From Parahaliea aestuarii (GTDB lineage: Bacteria > Pseudomonadota > Gammaproteobacteria > Pseudomonadales > Halieaceae), in assembly GCF_008064635.1 (NCBI RefSeq), contig NZ_VRYZ01000001.1:620001-684000 (forward strand): a DNA stretch of 64,000 nt, in the 5' to 3' direction. Both the position numbers and the translations under genes were made by a program. Shown here in pieces: positions 50,461 through 61,681 of this stretch (the stretch's first letter is position 1; every line of letters starts with the position of its first letter). The notes under the pieces are model-generated. The model worked only from the letters and a program-made list of their open reading frames with translations, was not told where the DNA came from and made no database searches.

Positions 50461-51960
50461 CTAGACCAATCTCTTGCGCTCATTGGAAGGCGGAATGAAC
50501 AAGGTGTCACGATACTTGGCCACGGTGCGCCGGGCCACCTGGATACCCTGTTCCTCCAGCAGCTGGGTGATTTTGTTGTCGCTGAGAGGCTTGCGCGGGT
50601 TCTCGGCGGCCACCAGCTTCCTGATCAGGGCGCGGATGGCGGTGGAGGAGCACTCGCCGCCCCCGGTGGTGCCCACGTGGCTTGAGAAGAAATACTTGAG
50701 TTCGAAGATGCCCCGGGGGGTGTGCATGTACTTGCGGGTGGTGACCCGGGAAATGGTCGACTCGTGCATGTCCACCGCTTCTGCGATGTCGTGCAGCACC
50801 AGCGGCTTCATGGCCTCCTCGCCGTACTCGAGGAAGTTGCGCTGGTGTTCTACGATTTTGCTGGCCACCTTCATCAGGGTTTCGTTGCGGCTTTGCAGGC
50901 TTTTCAGGAACCAGCGCGCCTCCTGCAGGTTGTCCTTGAGGAAGGTGTTGTCGGCGCTGTTGTCAGCGCGCTTGATCAGGCTCGCGTAGTCACTGTTGAT
51001 GCGCAGGCGCGGGGCGATGTCGGGGTTCAGTTCCACCACCCAGCGATTATTGAGCTTGCGCACAAACACGTCGGGCACGATGTACTCGGTGCTGTCGTTT
51101 TCCACTGACAGGCCCGGGTTGGGGTCCAGGCTGCGGATCAGTCCCAGGGTCTGGCGCAGCTCGTCCTCGCTGAGGCGGGTGCGGCGCAGAATTTGCTGGT
51201 GGTCGCCGGCACCGAGCTGGTTCATGTGGCGGCTGATAATGGTGCGCGCCGGCTCCAGATAGGGCGTGTCGGCCGGGAGCTGGGCGAGCTGGATCAGCAG
51301 GCATTCCTGCAAATCCCGGGCACAGACACCGGCGGGCTCGAACTGCTGCAGGCAATGCAGTACCGCCACCACCTCGTCCAGTTCGATATCCAGCTCCGTG
51401 GTCAGCGACTCGAGAATGTCCTCCAGCGAGCTGGTGAGCCGGCCGTTGTGATCGGTGGCGTCGATGATGGCCATGGCGATCACCCTGTCCACGTCAGATA
51501 ACCGGGTCAGGTTGAGCTGCCAGGCCAGCCGGTCCTGCAGGGATTCGCCGCCGCCATTGCGGGATTCGAAGTCGTAGTCACCGCCGTCCTCGGAGCCGCT
51601 GCTGGCTGGGGCGGAAGAGGAGGGCAGCAAATCGTCCCACTGGGTATCGACCGGCAGATCCTCCGGCATCGAGGCCTGCCACTCGCCGTCGTCGCCGCCG
51701 CTGTCAGAGGCGGTGCGCTCAAGGCTCTCCAGCGGGCCGTCGCCACTTTCGCGGGTGGCTTCACTGTGGCGTTCGGTGTTGTCGGCGGGTTCCGGGCTGT
51801 CGTCGTCCTCGGCCGTTTCCAGCAGCGGATTGGAGTCGAGCGCCTGTTGAATTTCCTGTTGTAAATCCAGCGTGCTGAGCTGCAGCAGCCGGATGGCTTG
51901 CTGCAGCTGCGGCGTCATGGTCAGCTGCTGGCCAAGTTTGAGTTGGAGCGACTGCTTCAT
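50461..51960 (-). CDS. rpoN: RNA polymerase sigma-54 factor
   Basis: A 499-residue protein. Region I ([27 protein letters not shown]) contacts activators, an acidic region II follows (about 50-130), then the core-binding and DNA-binding parts. The RpoN box [10 protein letters not shown] is near residue 480. It directs -24/-12 promoters with enhancer activators. Confidence 0.98.
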   Translation of the reverse strand: MKQSLQLKLGQQLTMTPQLQQAIRLLQLSTLDLQQEIQQALDSNPLLETAEDDDSPEPADNTERHSEATRESGDGPLESLERTASDSGGDDGEWQASMPEDLPVDTQWDDLLPSSSAPASSGSEDGGDYDFESRNGGGESLQDRLAWQLNLTRLSDVDRVIAMAIIDATDHNGRLTSSLEDILESLTTELDIELDEVVAVLHCLQQFEPAGVCARDLQECLLIQLAQLPADTPYLEPARTIISRHMNQLGAGDHQQILRRTRLSEDELRQTLGLIRSLDPNPGLSVENDSTEYIVPDVFVRKLNNRWVVELNPDIAPRLRINSDYASLIKRADNSADNTFLKDNLQEARWFLKSLQSRNETLMKVASKIVEHQRNFLEYGEEAMKPLVLHDIAEAVDMHESTISRVTTRKYMHTPRGIFELKYFFSSHVGTTGGGECSSTAIRALIRKLVAAENPRKPLSDNKITQLLEEQGIQVARRTVAKYRDTLFIPPSNERKRLV

Positions 51961-52087
51961 CGGCTTGCTATGGGTTCCTGCGATACCACTTTAGGCGTAC
52001 TGCTCGCGACGGCGGAAAGCCAGTGTAGCGCCGCCAGAGGAAGGCTGGCAACCGCTGGCGCGAATATTGCTTATGCCACAGCTGGCC

Positions 52088-52813
52088 CTACAGCCGGAAC
52101 TGATCCCCGAGGTAGACCCGGCGCACCGCCTCGTTGCTGAGGATGTCTTCGGTGCCGCCTTCGGCGATGATGTGGCCCTCGCCGACGATAAAGGCGTTCT
52201 CGCAGATGTCGAGGGTGTCGCGCACGTTGTGGTCGGTGATCAGCACCCCGATGCCACGGTCGCGCAGCTGGCGGATGATCTGCTTGATGTCGTTCACCGA
52301 GATCGGGTCGACCCCGGCAAAGGGTTCGTCCAGCAGGATGAAGTCGGGCTCGGTGGCCAGGGCGCGGGCGATTTCCACCCGGCGCCGCTCACCGCCGGAC
52401 AGGGACTGGCCGAGGCTGTCGCGCAGGTGACTGACATGGAATTCTTCCAGCAGGGCATCGCAGCGCTCCTGGCGCTGGCTCCGGTTGAGGTCGGGGCGGG
52501 TTTCGAGGATGGACAGGATGTTGTTGCCCACGGTCAGGCGGCGGAAAATCGAGGCCTCCTGGGGCAGGTAGCCAATGCCGCGCCGGGCGCGTTCGTGCAT
52601 GGGCTGGGCGGTGACGTCCTCGCCGTTCATCACAATGCTGCCGTGGTCGGCGCGGACGATACCCACAATCATGTAGAAGCAGGTGGTCTTGCCGGCGCCA
52701 TTGGGGCCCAGCAGGCCGACAATCTGGCCGCTCTCCAGGCGCAGGGATACATCCTGCACCACCTGCCGCCCGCGATAGGCCTTGGCCAGGTTACTGGCCG
52801 TCAGTTGTGCCAC
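52088..52813 (-). CDS. lptB: LPS export ABC ATPase LptB
   Basis: A 241-residue ATPase: Walker [10 protein letters not shown], signature [15 protein letters not shown], Walker [14 protein letters not shown]. It powers LPS extraction with LptFG. GTG 52813 gives the canonical length; it overlaps the lptA end by 23 bp, so the two are translationally coupled. Confidence 0.97.
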   Translation of the reverse strand: MAQLTASNLAKAYRGRQVVQDVSLRLESGQIVGLLGPNGAGKTTCFYMIVGIVRADHGSIVMNGEDVTAQPMHERARRGIGYLPQEASIFRRLTVGNNILSILETRPDLNRSQRQERCDALLEEFHVSHLRDSLGQSLSGGERRRVEIARALATEPDFILLDEPFAGVDPISVNDIKQIIRQLRDRGIGVLITDHNVRDTLDICENAFIVGEGHIIAEGGTEDILSNEAVRRVYLGDQFRL

Positions 52814-53405
52814 CGGGCTCTTCCTCTGCGCTGTTGTCGGAAGGTGTGGAAGGTGTGCTTTGGTCTCCGTTCTGCTGGCTGTTGGGCAGGGCGCTGGCCG
52901 GTATGACCACCTCCACCCGCCCGCTGTCACTGGCGCTGGAATCGGCGCGGATCAGCTGCTGGCCGATGAAGTACTCAATGGAGTCACCGGCAACCCTGGA
53001 GCCGTCCTGCTCGACGCTGGCATTGCGCTTCAGCAATACGCGCTCCTCGGCCTTGAAGTACTCGATCACCTCCGCCCGCGCGTGCATCAGGCCCTTGTCG
53101 GCCTGGGGCTGCTCGCGCATGTGGGCCGGGCTGCCCTCGGCCTTGATGCGGTCGGCTTCCTTGTCCGAGTGGAACACGGTGACTTTGGTGGCGTCGATAC
53201 GCAGGGTGCCCTGCTGCATCATCACGTTGCCCTGGTAGACGGTAAAACCGTTTTTCTCGTCGCGCACCGCCTTGTCGGCAGTGATGCGAATGGGTTCCTG
53301 GCGATCCTCCGGCAGGGCCAGAGCACTGCCGGCTGCCAGCAGCAGGGCCGCAGCCAGCAGGCGGGCGATCGCCCCCGGGGCCGGGTCAGGGCCGCGCTTG
53401 TACAT
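52791..53405 (-). CDS. lptA: LPS periplasmic bridge protein LptA
   Basis: A 204-residue protein with a signal peptide ([15 protein letters not shown]) and the OstA-like beta-jellyroll: [28 protein letters not shown]. The C-terminal 30 residues are Ser/Pro/Glu-rich ([17 protein letters not shown]), an extension beyond the fold. It overlaps lptC at the start. Confidence 0.95.
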   Translation of the reverse strand: MYKRGPDPAPGAIARLLAAALLLAAGSALALPEDRQEPIRITADKAVRDEKNGFTVYQGNVMMQQGTLRIDATKVTVFHSDKEADRIKAEGSPAHMREQPQADKGLMHARAEVIEYFKAEERVLLKRNASVEQDGSRVAGDSIEYFIGQQLIRADSSASDSGRVEVVIPASALPNSQQNGDQSTPSTPSDNSAEEEPGGTTDGQ

Positions 53406-53946
53406 AGGTGGTCTCCACATTGGGGCTCATGACGATGCGCTCGCTATTCAGGTCGGCGGTCATGCCGTCGGCACGCAGGATACTCTCATTCTGTGTAACG
53501 GTGACAGGAACGCGTGAAATCGCCGTGTTTTTCCGGGTGTTCAGGGTCATGGCCTGGGTGGCCAGGGTGCCGCCGGTCTGGTCGTTCACCAGCCGCACCT
53601 GGCGCCGCAATTGCAGTATGCCCGCCCGGTGGCGGAAGGTGCCCTCGTCGGCGGAGGCGGACCAGCTGCGATCATTGCCGTCGTGAGAGTAAAAGCGCGG
53701 CTGGGTCAATTCGGAGGCGTCTTTCCCGGTAAAATATTCCGCCCGGTCTGCTTCCAGCACTTCCTTCAGGTTGCCGTTCGCGGCGTACTGCCAGCTGCGT
53801 ACCTCCTCGACATAGGTGCGCGGCAGGGTCATCTGGCGCTGGGCGATTGCCGGGTCGGCGGCAGGGTCGCCACCGGGGTTCCAGTACAGGCTGGTCAGCA
53901 GTACGAGGAAGAGGGCCAGGGCGATGGGCAGGGCGGTGCGTTGCAT
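53386..53946 (-). CDS. lptC: LPS export protein LptC
   Basis: A 186-residue bitopic protein with an N-terminal helix (LPIALALFLVLLTSLYW) and a jellyroll that passes LPS from LptBFG to LptA. It shows VRLVNDQTGGTLATQAMTLN and ILRADGMTADLNSERI. Start ATG 53946 touches the kdsC stop. Confidence 0.93.
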   Translation of the reverse strand: MQRTALPIALALFLVLLTSLYWNPGGDPAADPAIAQRQMTLPRTYVEEVRSWQYAANGNLKEVLEADRAEYFTGKDASELTQPRFYSHDGNDRSWSASADEGTFRHRAGILQLRRQVRLVNDQTGGTLATQAMTLNTRKNTAISRVPVTVTQNESILRADGMTADLNSERIVMSPNVETTYVQARP

Positions 53947-54464
53947 CAGAGAAAACCGGACTCCAGGGTAGCTTTCTGGCCGCGCGCCTCGAGCAGGAAT
54001 TCACAGGCCTCGCGCACCGCGCCGCAGCCGCCGTTAAAGCGGCTGCACCAGTCCGCAGCTGCCGCGACCCGGGCGCAGGCATCGGCGACCGTCAGGCCCA
54101 GGCCGGCGGCGATGATGGCGCCGAGGTCGGGCAGGTCGTCGCCCATATAGGCACATTCAGACAGTTGGAGCGATTTTGCGCGACACAGTTCCACCAGTGC
54201 CTCGCGTTTGTCCTCGCGGCCCTGCACAACCTCGCCAATGCCCAGTTCCGCCGCGCGACGGGCGACAATGTGCGAGTTGCGACCGGTGATGATGGCTACC
54301 TCGATGCCGGCTTTCTGCAACAGCTTGATACCGAGGCCGTCCTTGATGCTGAAGGCTTTGAGTTCCTCGCCACTGTTGCCGTAGTAAATACGGCCATCGG
54401 TGAGTACGCCGTCCACATCCAGCGCCAGCAGGCGAATGGCGTTTGCCCTGTCGGCGATGCTCAT
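53946..54464 (-). CDS. kdsC: KDO-8-phosphate phosphatase
   Basis: A 172-residue HAD phosphatase, hydrolysing KDO-8-P to KDO. Asp16 and Asp18 in LALDVDGVLTDG are the nucleophile and acid, with ITGRNS and GDDLPDLGAI also present. Tetrameric in relatives. It is coupled to kdsD at 54464. Confidence 0.97.
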   Translation of the reverse strand: MSIADRANAIRLLALDVDGVLTDGRIYYGNSGEELKAFSIKDGLGIKLLQKAGIEVAIITGRNSHIVARRAAELGIGEVVQGREDKREALVELCRAKSLQLSECAYMGDDLPDLGAIIAAGLGLTVADACARVAAAADWCSRFNGGCGAVREACEFLLEARGQKATLESGFL

Positions 54465-55441
54465 CAGGCGATACCCGCCTGCAGGAGATCCTTGAGGTGC
54501 AGCACACCGCTCACGGCTTCTTCCTGCAGCACTACCAGGGCGCTGATGCGGTTTTCTTCCATGATACGCAGGGCCTCGGCGGCGAGCATGCCCGGGTGCA
54601 CGGTTTTGGGGCCGCGGGTCATCAGGTGGCCGATAGTGGTGTTGTTGATATCGACCCGCGCCTCGATGGCGCGACGCAGGTCACCGTCCGTGAATATGCC
54701 GGCCAGCTGGCCATCGGGTTCGAGCACGGTGGTCATGCCGAGGCCCTTGCTGCTGATTTCCAGCAGTGCCTGCGCCAGTTGGGTGTCGCGCATGACGCGC
54801 GGCACCTGCTCACCGCCGCGCATGACATCTTCCACCTTCAGCAGCAGCTTCTTGCCGAGCGTGCCGCCCGGGTGGGAAAAGGCAAAGTCCTCGGCGGTAA
54901 AGCCGCGCGCCTCCAGCAGGGCAATGGCCAGGGCGTCTCCCATGACCAGGGCCGTGGTGGTGCTGGACGTCGGCGCCAGGTCCAGCGGACAGGCTTCGGT
55001 TTCCACCCCGGTGTCGAGGTGGGCGTCGGAGGCCTGGGCCAGTGGTGAGGCGGGGGCGCCTGTCATGCTGATGATGGGGGTGCCGAGGCGTTTGAGCAGG
55101 GGCAGCAGGCTGACGACTTCGGGTACCTTGCCGCTGTTGGACAGGGCGATCACCGAGTCGTCGGCGGTGATCATGCCCATATCGCCGTGGCTGGCTTCGC
55201 CCGGGTGCACAAAATGGGCTGGCGTACCCGTGCTGGCCAGGGTGGCGGCGATCTTGCGGGCGATATGGCCGGACTTGCCCATGCCGGTCACGATGACCCG
55301 ACCGCGGGTCGCCAGCAACAGTTCACAGGCGCGATCGAATTGCCCGTCGATGCGCTGGGCAAGGGCGGCGACGGCATCGGCTTCAATCTGCACGGTACGC
55401 AGTGCCGAGCGGCGGAACGCGCTCGGGTCGTGGTCGCTCAT
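54464..55441 (-). CDS. kdsD: Arabinose-5-phosphate isomerase
   Basis: A 325-residue SIS-domain enzyme (about 30-180, with GMGKSGHIARKIAATLASTG and VHPGEASHGDMGM) plus two CBS domains (205-325). It converts ribulose-5-P to arabinose-5-P for KDO. Nine bp after yrbG. Confidence 0.97.
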   Translation of the reverse strand: MSDHDPSAFRRSALRTVQIEADAVAALAQRIDGQFDRACELLLATRGRVIVTGMGKSGHIARKIAATLASTGTPAHFVHPGEASHGDMGMITADDSVIALSNSGKVPEVVSLLPLLKRLGTPIISMTGAPASPLAQASDAHLDTGVETEACPLDLAPTSSTTTALVMGDALAIALLEARGFTAEDFAFSHPGGTLGKKLLLKVEDVMRGGEQVPRVMRDTQLAQALLEISSKGLGMTTVLEPDGQLAGIFTDGDLRRAIEARVDINNTTIGHLMTRGPKTVHPGMLAAEALRIMEENRISALVVLQEEAVSGVLHLKDLLQAGIA

Positions 55442-55450
55442 GGGGAGGTC

Positions 55451-56422
55451 TCAGCGGGTCTGGTAAAGCCAGTAATAATACCCCGCGTAGAGGGCGACAA
55501 ACAATGTGCCGACCCCGCGCCCGAGGTAGGCGCGACCGTCTTTGCTGCACGGGTGGCGCCGGCCCAGGAACAGGGTCAGGGCCAGGATCACCGTCAGCGC
55601 GGCCATGCTGCTGTAGTCCCGCGTCAGGACGTGGGCATCCAGCTGCTCCGGCAGGATGATGCCCGGAATCGCCATCACCGCCAGCAGGTTGAACAGGTTG
55701 GAGCCGATCACGTTACCGACCGCGATCTCGGTGTGGCCGCGCAGGGAGCTGGCCATGGTGGCGGCCAGTTCCGGCAGGCTGGTACCGATGGCGACGATGG
55801 TGAGGCCGATCACCAGCTTGGACACACCCAGGAACAGCGCGACCTCGGTGGCGCCCCACACCAGCATGCGGGAACTGGCGATCAGCAGGGCCAGCCCGAG
55901 GATGAAAGTGAGCCAGGCGCGGCCCATGGCGAAATGCGGCAGGTCTTCGTCACTGGTGTCTAGCAGGGGGCTCTCGGGGCCCTGTCTGCGCATCATCAGG
56001 TAGAGGATGAGGGCCAGCGAAGCCAGCATCAATCCGCCGTCCAGGCGCGACAGTTCGCCGTCGAGGATCAGTATCGCGACGCCGGCGGTCACTGCCAGCA
56101 GGGCGGGCAGCTCCTTGCGTACACAGTCCGCGTGGACGAACATCGGCACCGCCAGCAGGGTAACCCCCAGCACCAGGCCGATATTGGCGATGTTGGAACC
56201 GATGGCGTTACCGATGGCCAGTTCCCCGGCGCCGGCGAAAGACGCGGTGAATGACACCAGGATTTCAGGTGCAGAGGTGCCGATGGAGACAATGGTGAGG
56301 CCGATCAGCGCCGGCGACAGGCCGAGGTTCTCGGCGATGGAGGCGGCGCCCGCCACGAACAGATCCGCGCTCCAGATAAGGATGATGAAGCCGAGCAGAA
56401 TCGCAATGGACGCCAGTAGCAT
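55451..56422 (-). CDS. yrbG: Calcium/sodium antiporter YrbG
   Basis: A 323-residue membrane exchanger of the CaCA family with ten helices in two inverted halves. The alpha repeats are IGTSAPEILVSFTASFAGAG and IGTSLPELAATMASSLRG, each followed by GN-IGSN. It leads the kdsD-lpt-rpoN run on the minus strand. Confidence 0.95.
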   Translation of the reverse strand: MLLASIAILLGFIILIWSADLFVAGAASIAENLGLSPALIGLTIVSIGTSAPEILVSFTASFAGAGELAIGNAIGSNIANIGLVLGVTLLAVPMFVHADCVRKELPALLAVTAGVAILILDGELSRLDGGLMLASLALILYLMMRRQGPESPLLDTSDEDLPHFAMGRAWLTFILGLALLIASSRMLVWGATEVALFLGVSKLVIGLTIVAIGTSLPELAATMASSLRGHTEIAVGNVIGSNLFNLLAVMAIPGIILPEQLDAHVLTRDYSSMAALTVILALTLFLGRRHPCSKDGRAYLGRGVGTLFVALYAGYYYWLYQTR

Positions 56423-56549
56423 CGGGTTGGTTCAATTCCTGTTAAAGTGTGCGCCGCGCTGAACCCCGGTGCCACTGCCGCTGTCATACTCGTTGACGGG
56501 TACGCAGCACACAGGTTGGCCGGTGGTCCGGGGGCGCAGTCACTATAGC

Positions 56550-56596
56550 CCTAAAGATAGCCTTAAAGACAACCTGAAAGATAACCGCAAAGCCGA
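56550..56596 (+). repeat. Four 12-bp direct repeats in the mlaC leader
   Basis: Units CCTAAAGATAG, CCTTAAAGACAA, CCTGAAAGATAA and CCGCAAAGCCGA start at 56550, 56561, 56573 and 56585. They share CC-N-N-AAAG and end 35 bp before the mlaC start. A protein-binding array or a slippage tract is possible; the role is unknown. Confidence 0.55.
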
Positions 56597-56630
56597 TACC
56601 CTACAGAGATTCAGTGCAGGAGCAAAGGAC

Positions 56631-57299
56631 GTGAAGCGACTTGAGCAGTTTTTGATGCATGGGATAGCCCTGCTGGCCCTGGTGGCCAGCGCTGCCATGA
56701 CCCATGCCGAAGAGGCCCCTAACGCACACCAGGTTGTGGGCCAGACCACCGAGGCGGTCATGACCGCGGTGGCCGATGCGCGCCGCGCCGGCGGCCAGGC
56801 GTCCGACGCCTACTACCAGCAAATCCAGGAACTGCTGGACCCGGTGGTGGATTTTCGCGGCTTTGCCCGCGGCGTAATGGGCCCCTATGCCACCAGCGAG
56901 CGCTATCGCTCCCTCGACGAAGCCGGCCGCGAGCAGCTGGCGTCCCAGCTGGACCGTTTCACCGAGCGCATGCGCGAAGGCATGGTGCGTACCTACGGGA
57001 AAGGCCTGCTGGCCTTTGGCGGCTCGCGCATCGAAGTGACGCAACCCTCCAACCCCGACCCCGAAGCGCGCCGCGTGACGGTGCAGCAGCTGATCCACAA
57101 AGACGGGGCCCAGCCCTACGTGGTGCTGTACCAGATGGGGCGCGACAAGGACGGCAGCTGGAAGCTGCGCAACATGATCATAGAGAACGTCAATCTCGGG
57201 GAGATTTACCGCAGCCAGTTCCAGAGCTCGGCGCGCAGCTACGACGGCGACCTGGACAAAGTCATCGACAACTGGTCGGCGGTGGAAATCGACACCTGA
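56631..57299 (+). CDS. mlaC: MlaC-like phospholipid-binding protein
   Basis: A 222-residue periplasmic protein with signal HGIALLALVASAAMTHA. The fold is the MlaC/Ttg2D type: DFRGFARGVMGPYATSER and WKLRNMIIENVNLGEIYRSQF. GTG 56631 follows an AGGAG. MlaC ferries phospholipid between MlaA at the outer membrane and MlaFEDB at the inner one. In E. coli mlaFED precede it and mlaB follows; here there is no space for either (208 bp to yrbG, 99 bp to ibaG). Confidence 0.9.
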   Translation: MKRLEQFLMHGIALLALVASAAMTHAEEAPNAHQVVGQTTEAVMTAVADARRAGGQASDAYYQQIQELLDPVVDFRGFARGVMGPYATSERYRSLDEAGREQLASQLDRFTERMREGMVRTYGKGLLAFGGSRIEVTQPSNPDPEARRVTVQQLIHKDGAQPYVVLYQMGRDKDGSWKLRNMIIENVNLGEIYRSQFQSSARSYDGDLDKVIDNWSAVEIDT

Positions 57300-57398
57300 C
57301 ACAGGTGCTGGCTGTTTTGCCGCAGCCTGATAAAATGCCCGCTTTTTCCGTGCGTGCCGCCGTCAGGGCTGGCGCGCCGTTCTATTTTGGAGCTTGTT

Positions 57399-58932
<1,534 letters not shown>

Positions 58933-58953
58933 CGAGCGAGGTCGAGGCCACCG

Positions 58954-59595
58954 ATGAGCAGACCCCTGACCCTGGCGCTGACCAAGGGCCGCATCCTCAA
59001 GGAAACCCTGCCGCTGCTGGCACAGGCGGGCATCGAGCCGCTGGAGGATGTGTCCGCCAGCCGCAAGCTGGTGTTCGAAACCACCGTTCCCGGCCTGCAA
59101 CTGGTGATTATTCGCGGCACCGATGTGCCCACGTATGTGCGTCACGGCGCCGCCGACCTCGGTGTGGTGGGCAAGGACATCCTGCTGGAGCAGGGTGCCG
59201 ATGGTCTCTATGAACCGCTGGATCTCAACATCGCCCGCTGTCGCCTGATGACCGCGGGTCCGGTGGGCTGGCAGCGCGGCGGTGCGCGGGTGCGGGTAGC
59301 CACCAAGTTCGTCAATGTGGCTCGCCGCCACTTCGCCCGCCAGGGCCTGCACGCCGAGGTCATCAAACTCTACGGCGCCATGGAGCTGGCGCCGATGATG
59401 GATCTGGCGGACCTCATTGTCGATATTGTCGACACCGGCAATACCCTGCGCGCCAACGGCATGGAGCCGCTGGAGGAGATCGCCTCCATCAGTTCCCGCC
59501 TGGTAGTGAACAAGGCCGCCATGCGCGCCCAGCATGGCCCCATCCAGAAAGTTGTCGACAGGATTGCCGCCGCGGTGGCGGCCAGAGCCGCCTGA
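58954..59595 (+). CDS. hisG: ATP phosphoribosyltransferase, short form
   Basis: A 213-residue first enzyme of histidine synthesis, with [18 protein letters not shown] and [13 protein letters not shown] (PRPP loop). It lacks the C-terminal regulatory domain, so it should need HisZ, which is not in the window. Its stop overlaps the hisD start. Confidence 0.97.
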   Translation: MSRPLTLALTKGRILKETLPLLAQAGIEPLEDVSASRKLVFETTVPGLQLVIIRGTDVPTYVRHGAADLGVVGKDILLEQGADGLYEPLDLNIARCRLMTAGPVGWQRGGARVRVATKFVNVARRHFARQGLHAEVIKLYGAMELAPMMDLADLIVDIVDTGNTLRANGMEPLEEIASISSRLVVNKAAMRAQHGPIQKVVDRIAAAVAARAA

Positions 59596-60887
59596 TGCGC
59601 CGCCTCGACGCCCGCCAGCCCGACTTTGACGCCGCCCTGGCGCAGTTGACCGCCTGGGAGGAATCCCTCGATGCCGACGTCAATGCCACTGTCGTGGAGA
59701 TCATTGCCGCGGTGCGCCAGCGTGGCGATGCGGCACTGCTCGAATACACCGCCCGTTTTGACCGCCGCCAGCTGGCAGGCGCCGCCGAGCTGGAGGTGCC
59801 CCGGGCGCGCTTGCAGCGCGCTCTGGAGAGTATCGACCCGGTCCAGCGCCAGGCGCTGGAGACCGCCGCCGAACGGGTGCGGAGCTATCACCAGCACCAG
59901 AAGCAGGACAGCTGGGATTACCGCGACGCACACGGCAACCGCCTCGGCCAGCAGATTACACCGCTGGCGCGTGCGGGCATTTACGTCCCCGGTGGCAAGG
60001 CCAGCTATCCATCGTCGGTGCTGATGAACGCCATGCCGGCCAAAGTTGCCGGCGTCGCTGAAATCATCATGGTAGTGCCGGCCCCGGACGGCGAGCTCAA
60101 TGACCTGGTACTGGCTGCCGCGGCCATCGCCGGGGTCGATCGTGTGTTCACCATCGGCGGTGCACAGGCCGTGGCGGCGCTGGCCTACGGCACCGAGACA
60201 GTACCGGCCGTGGACAAAATCGTCGGCCCCGGCAATATCTTCGTCGCCACCGCCAAGCGCATGGTGTTCGGCAAGGTCGGTATCGACATGATTGCCGGCC
60301 CTTCGGAAATACTCGTGATTGGCGATGCTTCAACCGATCCCGACTGGGTGGCGATGGACCTGTTCTCCCAGGCGGAGCACGACGAGAACGCCCAGTCCAT
60401 CCTGCTCTGCCCGGATGCGGCCTACCTGGACGCGGTGGCGGGGAGTATCGAGCGCCTGCTACCGACGATGGAACGGGCCGATATTATTCGCGCTTCGCTG
60501 CAGGGGCGCGGTGCGATGATTCTCACCCGCGATCTGGCAGAGGCTGTCGATATCAGCAACCGCCTGGCGCCGGAACATCTGGAGCTGTCGGTGGCGGACC
60601 CGGACGCCCTGCTGCCTTCTATCACCAATGCCGGCGCGATTTTCATGGGGCGCTATACGACGGAGTCCCTCGGCGACTACTGCGCCGGGCCCAATCATGT
60701 TCTGCCCACGTCGGGCACTGCGCGCTTTTCGTCGCCGCTTGGGGTCTACGATTTCCAGAAGCGCAGTTCGGTGATCCACTGTTCGCCGGAAGGGGTGCAG
60801 GAGCTGGGCAGGGTGGCGTCGGTGCTGGCGCGTGGTGAGCAGTTGACGGCCCATGCGCGTAGTGCGGAGATGCGGCTGGAGGAGTAG
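59595..60887 (+). CDS. hisD: Histidinol dehydrogenase
   Basis: A 430-residue enzyme, last two steps of histidine synthesis (histidinol to histidine with NAD). [36 protein letters not shown] and the catalytic Glu-His near APEHLELSV are present. No hisC follows; the next 800 bp are non-coding repeats. Confidence 0.98.
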   Translation: MRRLDARQPDFDAALAQLTAWEESLDADVNATVVEIIAAVRQRGDAALLEYTARFDRRQLAGAAELEVPRARLQRALESIDPVQRQALETAAERVRSYHQHQKQDSWDYRDAHGNRLGQQITPLARAGIYVPGGKASYPSSVLMNAMPAKVAGVAEIIMVVPAPDGELNDLVLAAAAIAGVDRVFTIGGAQAVAALAYGTETVPAVDKIVGPGNIFVATAKRMVFGKVGIDMIAGPSEILVIGDASTDPDWVAMDLFSQAEHDENAQSILLCPDAAYLDAVAGSIERLLPTMERADIIRASLQGRGAMILTRDLAEAVDISNRLAPEHLELSVADPDALLPSITNAGAIFMGRYTTESLGDYCAGPNHVLPTSGTARFSSPLGVYDFQKRSSVIHCSPEGVQELGRVASVLARGEQLTAHARSAEMRLEE

Positions 60888-60894
60888 TTTTTTC

Positions 60895-61012
60895 GGCGGC
60901 CTTGTGGCTGCCGCGTCGTTGGCGATCAGGGGAGCTTCTTTTGCTCCATTCCGGGCGGCCTTGCGGCCGCTGCGTCGCCGGCGATCAGGGGAGCTTCTTT
61001 TACTCCATTCCG
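60895..61012 (+). repeat. Two 59-bp direct repeats
   Basis: Units 60895-60953 and 60954-61012 differ at about seven positions (GGCGGCCTTG ... CTCCATTCCG). The second is part of the left arm of the large inverted repeat that follows. Confidence 0.8.
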
Positions 61013-61636
61013 GGACGATCGGCTGTGCTTTCCTTGGGTGATCTTTTCCTCGCTAGTTGCAGCCGGCTTCGTTGTGACCTCTGTGTGCACAGGATTTTGG
61101 GCACGTTGATACTTCTGAAGTTCGGTAGTGCCCTTCGCGGGGGCTGGTGACGCTGTAAGGGCAGACCGCGCTCACAGCCGCCGCCCTCCAAGTCCGTAAA
61201 AGAACTCCCCTGCTCACCGTCAACGCGGCGGGGAAACCGCACCATGGGTGCTTTGATATGATGATTGTTGAACTTGCTGAACCGCTGAACCCGCTAATTC
61301 AGCCAGTTTCGCCAAGCCCTGCCATCTCTCCATCCAAAGCTCCCAGCCTCCCGCTGGCACCCGCATTGACGTCGGTGGGGGAAAGCCTTTTGCGGACTTG
61401 GAGGGCGGCGGCTGTGAGCTCGGTCCACACTTACGAAGTCACCCGGCCTCGCGAAGGGCACTGCCGAACTTCAGAACGATCAGCGTGCCAAGAATTCTGT
61501 GCACACAGAAGTCACAACGAAGCCGGCAGCAACTAACGAGGTAAAGAATCCCCCAGGGAAGGCACAGCCGATCGTCCCGGAATGCAGCAAAAGACTTTCC
61601 CCCGCCGGCGGCGATGCAGCGGTCCAAAGGGCCGCC
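60954..61636. repeat. Large imperfect inverted repeat, arms about 280 bp
   Basis: The left arm (about 60954-61232) is mirrored by the right arm (about 61357-61636) around a 120-bp centre. Matching landmarks are CATTCCGGGACGATCGG, GCAGCCGGCTTCGTTGTGA versus its complement, and CTGTGTGCACAG. No real gene lies in it; the short frames on the two strands are the same sequence read twice. It sits between convergent hisD and degS. It may be two facing copies of a dispersed intergenic repeat. Confidence 0.85.
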
Positions 61637-61681
61637 AACTACAGAGCAAAAGAAGCCGCGACAGGCACAGGCGAACTAAGG

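Noticed and set aside
53847-55466. Open frame of 539 codons opposite kdsC and kdsD
   Set aside because: Ser/Arg-rich antisense translation; KdsC, KdsD and LptC fill this stretch on the minus strand.
61000-61245. Small genes within the hisD-degS spacer
   Set aside because: The two best frames on opposite strands encode the same peptide because they lie in the two arms of an inverted repeat; no start signals support either.
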